19,966 nucleotides of DNA from an uncultured Bacilli bacterium (GTDB taxonomy: Bacteria > Bacillota_I > Bacilli_A > RFN20 > CAG-826). Positions within the stretch are counted from its first letter, which is position 1; each line of letters begins with the position of its first letter. The stretch covers positions 1-19,966 of the forward strand of contig CAJOOD010000146.1 of NCBI GenBank assembly GCA_905236085.1, given 5' to 3'. Shown piece after piece: positions 15,590 through 19,966 of this stretch. Under the pieces are notes generated by a model. The model was given only the letters and a program-made list of their open reading frames with translations, was not told the DNA's origin and did not search any database. The position numbers and the translations under genes are program-made.

Positions 15590-16714
15590 TTATTCTTCAT
15601 TTTTAATGCGATACATTTCGTCTAAATCTACGCTACTAATCATAATCGCTTGCGATAAGATATCAGAGCCGCTTCTATTATATTGATTAAATAATATTAC
15701 AAATAAAGAAACAAGTGCTAAAAGAATAGATATGATTCCAAGAGCGAATAATAAAGGCAAAGCGAAGCAATATGATAAGCCAAAATAAATAGACGGTAAG
15801 AATATCATAAATGATAAAGATAGAGCTAAATGATAAATAGATGTAAATATAACATCTTTATTATCTATATAATTTAGATTCTTGAAATTGAGCTTATTAA
15901 TTCTCATCATCATCATCGCAGGAGTCTTCTTATCTTTAGATATTAAAGGGAAGATTAAATATATCACTAGCCAAGATATAAATGTCGATATCAAGGCGGA
16001 ATTAGTTACCGACCAATTTAAATAATCATTAATAGCTTTGATTTCATTCATCTTAGTTAAATAAGAAATTCCACCGACAACAAAATCATTAGCCAATATA
16101 TCTTCATAGACATAGACATAAAATAATCTAGCAAATATGTGGTCTCTAAAATTGGTGTATAGGATGGAATGATCATCCCCTTCTACTTCTAATAATTCTG
16201 AACTTAGAAGGGATTTGTAGTCATTTCTTAAATAAATAGAATTAATATCATCACCAATAGAGAAATAATCATCTAATTCATTAACGCTTCTAAAAGCACT
16301 TAAATATCCTTGTTCATCATGTAAATAATCTAGATAATAATGTCTAATCGTATCGTTTTCTTCTTTATGACCGTATTGATTATATCTCGCTCCATTAATA
16401 TCAATTTCATCAAAAGCGTAATATGATAAAAATACTTCAAATGTGAAAAGGACATCTTCTTGAAATGTGTCATTATTATCATGTCGAGCAAAGATGATTT
16501 TATTATCTAATAACAACGAATTGGATTCCTTTTCTAAAACAACAGTTTCATTATATCTATCTTGAGCGTGGATAGTGATTTTAGCGATAGGAAATACCGC
16601 TAAATTGAATAAAACAAAAGATAAGATAAAACATATGGCATAATCACCAAGAGAAAGCAAGATTCTCTTCCATTTGCCTAAGGGTCTTAAATCTATTGTT
16701 TTCTTTTCTTCCAT
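15590..16714 (-). CDS. Divergent RDD-like membrane protein with large ectodomain
   Basis: This 374-residue protein has the same plan as the next gene. Arg17 and Asp24 have the same seven-residue spacing at the first membrane segment (~19-45). An ectodomain of ~190 residues (46-237) follows, then membrane segments at ~238-258, ~290-312 and ~316-343. KKTPAMMMMRINKL (~262-275) stands where RDD proteins have 'T.GK...GL', and RSGSDILSQ (~347-355) is reminiscent of the final R...D element. Similarity to the family is weaker than for its neighbour, but the pair looks like ancient paralogues. Its ATG follows the phosphatase stop by 1 nt and no strong SD is visible, which suggests coupling. Function unknown. 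Confidence 0.7.
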   Translation of the reverse strand: MEEKKTIDLRPLGKWKRILLSLGDYAICFILSFVLFNLAVFPIAKITIHAQDRYNETVVLEKESNSLLLDNKIIFARHDNNDTFQEDVLFTFEVFLSYYAFDEIDINGARYNQYGHKEENDTIRHYYLDYLHDEQGYLSAFRSVNELDDYFSIGDDINSIYLRNDYKSLLSSELLEVEGDDHSILYTNFRDHIFARLFYVYVYEDILANDFVVGGISYLTKMNEIKAINDYLNWSVTNSALISTFISWLVIYLIFPLISKDKKTPAMMMMRINKLNFKNLNYIDNKDVIFTSIYHLALSLSFMIFLPSIYFGLSYCFALPLLFALGIISILLALVSLFVILFNQYNRSGSDILSQAIMISSVDLDEMYRIKNEE

Positions 16715-16715
16715 A

Positions 16716-17819
16716 TTAATAATCTTTTAAAATCTCTATTATTTTATCCAAATTTGCGCTGGAAACGCCAATATTTTCACTGGAAAGATAATTGTATATC
16801 TTCTCTTGCAAAGCTTCCCCTACTTCATAATCTTTTAAAGTTTTAACATATCTAGTATTAATATCTTCTGGCTTACAATATCCCGCATTAGCGAAATTAG
16901 TAAACATATAATCACGCATTAGATATTCTTCTTCTATTCCTAATAATCCCTCTAATAGATAAGCAAGGCATCCAGTTCTATCTTTACCAATAGAGCAATG
17001 GAAATCGATAGGATAATTATTCTCATCCGCGAGTATATCGAAGAATTTCTTAATTTCTTGAGGGTTATTATATTGATAATCATCCCCTCTTAATGTGCCG
17101 GTAAAAGTTAAGATATTATTGCCCCCAAAGGCCATAGGTAATTGAATATAATTAACATCATCACCTAAGACAGATGTATCGCTTAAAGCTCCGACTTCAT
17201 TGGTCGATGTTCTTCTTAAATCTATTTCGGTTTTAATATTTAATTCTTTAATCTGTTTTAATCCTAGTTCGGTAATAGATGGGGTTACTTCTTCGACTTT
17301 TTCTTCATTAAAGCGTCCAGAACGATAGATATATCCCTGTTTAATTTTGCCTTTAAAGGCGAGATCTCTAACATTCTCTACTCCATCGATATATAGATTT
17401 CTTGGACCATTTAATTCCCCGGTGGTGAAATAATCAGAAGTATAGATATTATCGCTTTCAATCATATAATAATAAGTCGTATCATATAAGGCGTTATAAA
17501 AATCAAAATAAGGTTCATTCATCTCATATACTAAAGCATCCTTAAAGCCTTCATCTTTAGATATATAAATCTTATATTTATCGACTTTTTCTGATGTATT
17601 CCATGAAAAAGAGATGGGATTTGGCGCAGATTTTGATAAATTACCGGAATATGGAGTGGTATCTTCATAATTATCAGAATTGATATAATTTAATTGTATT
17701 TCCGTATGCATGTCGTCATATCCAATAACCATCATATCTATAAAATATAATTTAGGTTCTATGACGCATGATGTTAATAACATTAATGGTAACAATAATA
17801 AAACTAATTTCTTTTTCAT
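16716..17819 (-). CDS. Tyrosine-phosphatase-like lipoprotein (Y_phosphatase3/LipA type)
   Basis: This is a 367-residue lipoprotein starting at the ATG at 17819; upstream in-frame ATGs up to 17876 lie inside the preceding gene and would spoil the signal peptide. The lipobox is LLTSC (Cys18). Residues ~65-133 resemble a fibronectin-III-like domain (ISFSWNTSEKVDKYKIYISKD). Residues ~138-330 form the phosphatase domain, with the N-terminal element NVRDL, YRSGRF, and the P-loop HCSIGKDRTG (274-283) containing catalytic Cys275 and Arg281. This class of secreted phosphatase dephosphorylates phosphotyrosine and in some cases phosphoinositides. Facing outside, it could act on host molecules or release phosphate from small phospho-compounds. 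The gene overlaps nothing, with junctions of 1 nt on both sides. The substrate is not predictable. Confidence 0.87.
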   Translation of the reverse strand: MKKKLVLLLLPLMLLTSCVIEPKLYFIDMMVIGYDDMHTEIQLNYINSDNYEDTTPYSGNLSKSAPNPISFSWNTSEKVDKYKIYISKDEGFKDALVYEMNEPYFDFYNALYDTTYYYMIESDNIYTSDYFTTGELNGPRNLYIDGVENVRDLAFKGKIKQGYIYRSGRFNEEKVEEVTPSITELGLKQIKELNIKTEIDLRRTSTNEVGALSDTSVLGDDVNYIQLPMAFGGNNILTFTGTLRGDDYQYNNPQEIKKFFDILADENNYPIDFHCSIGKDRTGCLAYLLEGLLGIEEEYLMRDYMFTNFANAGYCKPEDINTRYVKTLKDYEVGEALQEKIYNYLSSENIGVSSANLDKIIEILKDY

Positions 17820-17820
17820 C

Positions 17821-19020
17821 TCATTCTCCTTCATGAATATGTATTTTAAGCATCTTCGCATAATTATTCGCATCAAATAAATATTCTACATAACTTATCC
17901 CTTGATATAACATATCATCACATATTCCAGTTCTACTTACATGCGCGGGATTAGAATAACCATTTAAGATGATATTATGATTAATTAGCATATAATCTTC
18001 TGGATTAGGATTATCCACGAATGATAGCCATAAATAACCTAATACTCGACCATAAGTCTCAAATAAGGAATAATTAACCACTGATTGAACTAAATAATGT
18101 TTAGCTTGATATAATAAGGAATTAGTGTAATCTCTAGCCTCACTTCCATAAGGATCTTCAGGATTGCCGTTATGGGCTAATTCTGGAGTATTAATTCCAT
18201 AGTATCTTAAAGAATTAGAGCCGCTGATACCGTAGGCTGATAAAGTATTACCAAAATCAAATTTCGATGTATCGCCATCAATCGTATACAATAAATCGAC
18301 TTCTAATAAGCCTCCTCCGCCATCACCTGATTCGTTAACATAAGGTTTAGTGAAATCTTCTAGGCTTAATTTAGGTCCAGCATATAATGTGGCATTATCT
18401 AGACAATTAATATTACCCAAATTAGAATATGTATTATTTGGATATCTCACCCAATCATAGAATTCAAATGTTTCACGTGGAAAGAAGAATTCTAATTTCC
18501 TAACCATGTCGGCATGTGAAGCGATATCATAGGAATATCCCACCACTCCAATATGGTCTAAAATTTGCTCATGCTTATATGATAAAGTCATAGGAAAGGA
18601 ACCATCGGTTAAGAAATTTTCATCAATTTGGTCGGCTTTTGCAAGGATTTCTTCATTGGCCTTATCATAAGCGACGACAAATGTATCATGTCCTTTAATA
18701 AGTCCGTTTAAATCAATTATTTCACTTGGTTCTTGTCCGCTTAAACCATAATTACGATATATTTCAATATAATAATCATCTAAATCTATATCTATATCGC
18801 TTAGATTATATATCTCTACAGCACGATTAGATGCCGCACTACCAATACATAATTCAGTAAATATGAGGTTATATTCCACTTCTTCTTTCTCACTAGAATT
18901 AATAGAGGAAATATCATCTTGACTAGATATATCTGAAGAATAAGTCAAAGAGTTATTAGAACAGCCTAATAATAAAGGAATAGATAATATATTAACAAAG
19001 AAGAATCTAGATAATCTCAT
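17821..19020 (-). CDS. Lamin-tail domain plus thermonuclease lipoprotein
   Basis: This is a 399-residue lipoprotein if read from the ATG at 19020, giving a clean signal peptide MRLSRFFFVN..LLLGC with Cys20; an ATG at 19038 would add six residues. Residues ~50-205 look like a lamin-tail domain (LIFTELCIGSA..AVEIYNLSDIDIDLDDYYIEIY, then FYDWVRYPNNTYSNLGN). Residues ~240-385 are an SNase-like nuclease: DGDT (248-251), Arg272 in LRYYG, Glu280 in INTPE, and Arg325 in YGRVLGYLWL. The Asp of the usual IDTPE is Asn277, so one Ca2+-site residue differs, though this variant occurs in active-looking family members. Lamin-tail domains accompany many secreted nucleases and may bind DNA or membranes. It is the first gene of a four-gene unit, and the gene ends in TGA, supporting the standard code. 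Confidence 0.87.
   Translation of the reverse strand: MRLSRFFFVNILSIPLLLGCSNNSLTYSSDISSQDDISSINSSEKEEVEYNLIFTELCIGSAASNRAVEIYNLSDIDIDLDDYYIEIYRNYGLSGQEPSEIIDLNGLIKGHDTFVVAYDKANEEILAKADQIDENFLTDGSFPMTLSYKHEQILDHIGVVGYSYDIASHADMVRKLEFFFPRETFEFYDWVRYPNNTYSNLGNINCLDNATLYAGPKLSLEDFTKPYVNESGDGGGGLLEVDLLYTIDGDTSKFDFGNTLSAYGISGSNSLRYYGINTPELAHNGNPEDPYGSEARDYTNSLLYQAKHYLVQSVVNYSLFETYGRVLGYLWLSFVDNPNPEDYMLINHNIILNGYSNPAHVSRTGICDDMLYQGISYVEYLFDANNYAKMLKIHIHEGE
17825..17831 (-). promoter_or_regulatory. Ribosome binding site of the phosphatase, inside the nuclease 3' end
   Basis: AAGGAGA on the minus strand lies 5 nt before the ATG at 17819 and overlaps the last codons of the nuclease gene. This decides the phosphatase start over the earlier in-frame ATGs and implies coupled translation. 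Confidence 0.75.
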
Positions 19021-19026
19021 AAGACA

Positions 19027-19032
19027 AGTATA
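19027..19032 (-). promoter_or_regulatory. Possible -10 box for a leaderless nuclease mRNA
   Basis: TATACT (5 of 6 to consensus) lies so close to the ATG at 19020 that transcription would begin at or beside the start codon. A TGA preceding the overlapping TATATA gives an extended -10 flavour. No good -35 is seen (TGGTTT at 16-nt spacing is poor), and no SD precedes either candidate ATG. The preceding tuf terminator makes a promoter in this short gap necessary. Confidence 0.35.
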
Positions 19033-19057
19033 TATCATTTAAAGATATAAACCATAA

Positions 19058-19083
19058 TAAAAAGCGCTCAAGGGAGCGCTTTT
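19058..19083 (-). terminator. Intrinsic terminator of tuf
   Basis: On the minus strand AAAGCGCTC-CCTT-GAGCGCTTT forms a 9-bp stem with a 4-nt loop followed by TTATT, with the T-run partly in the stem. It lies 20 nt after the EF-Tu stop codon, and its partial symmetry could also work from the other strand. Confidence 0.9.
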
Positions 19084-19102
19084 ATCGTTAAATGTTTTTA
19101 AC

Positions 19103-19966
19103 TTATTTGATAATGGTCGCGACTGTACCAGCACCAACGGTTCTACCACCTTCACGGATGGAGAATTTAGTACCTTGTTCAATAGCGATTGGGTGAATTA
19201 ATTCAACAGTTAAGGTGACGTTATCACCAGGCATAACCATCTTAACATCATCTGGTAAGGTAATAACACCAGTAACGTCGGTGGTTCTGAAGTAGAATTG
19301 TGGACGATAGTTGCTTAAGAATGCAGTATGACGGCCACCTTCTTCTTTGGTTAAAACGTAAACGGAAGCGGTGAATTTGGTATGTGGAGTAACACTACCT
19401 GGTTTAACTAAGACTTGACCTCTTTGGACTTCGTCTCTGTTGACACCTCTTAATAAGGCACCAACGTTATCACCTGCACGGGCTTCGTCTAATTGTTTAC
19501 GGAAGGATTCTAGACCAGTAATAACAGTGGATCTGGTTGGTTTGATACCAACGATTTCGACTGTATCGCCTAATTTAGCAACACCTCTTTCAACTCTACC
19601 TGTAACGACTGTACCACGGCCAGAGATGGTCATGACGTCTTCGATAGCAAGTAAGAATGGTTTGTCCATATCGTGGACTGGGTCTGGGATATAATTGTCG
19701 CAAGCATCCATTAATTCTAAGATTGCTTTTTGAGCTTCTTCGTCACCATCTAAGGCTTTACGAGCGGAGCCACGGATAACTGGGCAATCATCACCTGGGA
19801 AGCCATAACTATTTAATAAGTCACGGACGTCCATTTCGACTAAGTCGATTAATTCTGGGTCATCAACTAAGTCAGTTTTATTTAAGAATACAACGATCCA
19901 TGGGACACCAACTTGACGAGCAAGTAAGATGTGTTCACGGGTTTGTGGCATAACACCATCAGTAGC
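19103..19966 (-). CDS. tuf: Elongation factor Tu, 5' end cut by window edge
   Basis: The visible 287 residues correspond to roughly residue 108 to the C-terminus of a ~394-residue EF-Tu. The reading frame continues to base 19966, beginning ATDGVMPQTREHILLARQVG. The G-domain guanine-specificity motif reads NKTD (usual EF-Tu form NKCD) and GSARKAL matches the SAL/SAK-type G5 element. Domain 2 (RGTVVTGRVERG) and domain 3 end in GRTVGAGTVATIIK. EF-Tu carries aminoacyl-tRNA to the ribosome in the cytoplasm. The P-loop and switch regions are outside the window. A terminator separates it from the nuclease operon, so the two are not co-transcribed by read-through to any large extent. Confidence 0.98.
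   Translation of the reverse strand, partial: ATDGVMPQTREHILLARQVGVPWIVVFLNKTDLVDDPELIDLVEMDVRDLLNSYGFPGDDCPVIRGSARKALDGDEEAQKAILELMDACDNYIPDPVHDMDKPFLLAIEDVMTISGRGTVVTGRVERGVAKLGDTVEIVGIKPTRSTVITGLESFRKQLDEARAGDNVGALLRGVNRDEVQRGQVLVKPGSVTPHTKFTASVYVLTKEEGGRHTAFLSNYRPQFYFRTTDVTGVITLPDDVKMVMPGDNVTLTVELIHPIAIEQGTKFSIREGGRTVGAGTVATIIK

Noticed and set aside
308..19966. Mycoplasma genetic code (TGA = Trp)
   Set aside because: Trp codons are TGG throughout, and TGA ends the nuclease gene at 17821 exactly where the next gene begins.

Overview
The window is AT-rich DNA in which every gene lies on the minus strand, with short intergenic gaps and AGGAGG-type ribosome binding sites. TGA works as a stop (it ends the gene at 17821) and Trp is written TGG, so the standard bacterial code applies rather than the mycoplasma code. 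There are many lipoproteins with Ser/Thr/Glu-rich linkers, a Mollicute-like ABC locus and a Firmicute-like EF-Tu. This points to an uncultured gut-type Bacilli/Tenericutes lineage related to Mollicutes (RF39- or Erysipelotrichales-like). The lineage is inferred.

Layout, in the direction of transcription (right to left). (1) 19966-19103: the 3' two thirds of tuf (EF-Tu), closed by a strong terminator. (2) 19020-14534: a tightly packed four-gene unit encoding a lamin-tail/thermonuclease lipoprotein, a tyrosine-phosphatase-like lipoprotein and two RDD-type membrane proteins with large ectodomains. Gene junctions are 1-3 nt, which suggests translational coupling. (3) 14309-308: an apparent nine-gene operon with a near-consensus sigma-A promoter at 14340-14368 and a GC-rich intrinsic terminator at 256-280. 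Its order is: BspA-like membrane-anchored surface protein, ABC ATPase with a ~275-residue insertion, MalF-type permease, MalG-type permease, two paralogous family-1 substrate-binding lipoproteins, a thermonuclease (SNase-like) lipoprotein with a following OB-like region, a small zinc-ribbon membrane protein, and a large lipoprotein with about four OB-like repeats. (4) 206-131: tRNA-Lys(CTT) with its own terminator.

Reading of the system: the transporter subunits alone look like a carbohydrate importer. Co-transcription with a surface nuclease and a multi-OB lipoprotein, plus a second nuclease operon next door, suggests a nucleic-acid scavenging machine: surface nucleases cut DNA or RNA, OB-type and solute-binding lipoproteins hold the fragments, and the ABC importer takes up oligonucleotides or nucleosides. 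From memory, mycoplasmas have a comparable arrangement (nuclease MG186/MPN133 beside UgpC-like ABC genes MG187-189/MPN134-136; mhp379; polynucleotide-binding MslA). The version here is larger, with two binding proteins, a multi-OB lipoprotein and a BspA-like leader gene. The biochemical role is inference.
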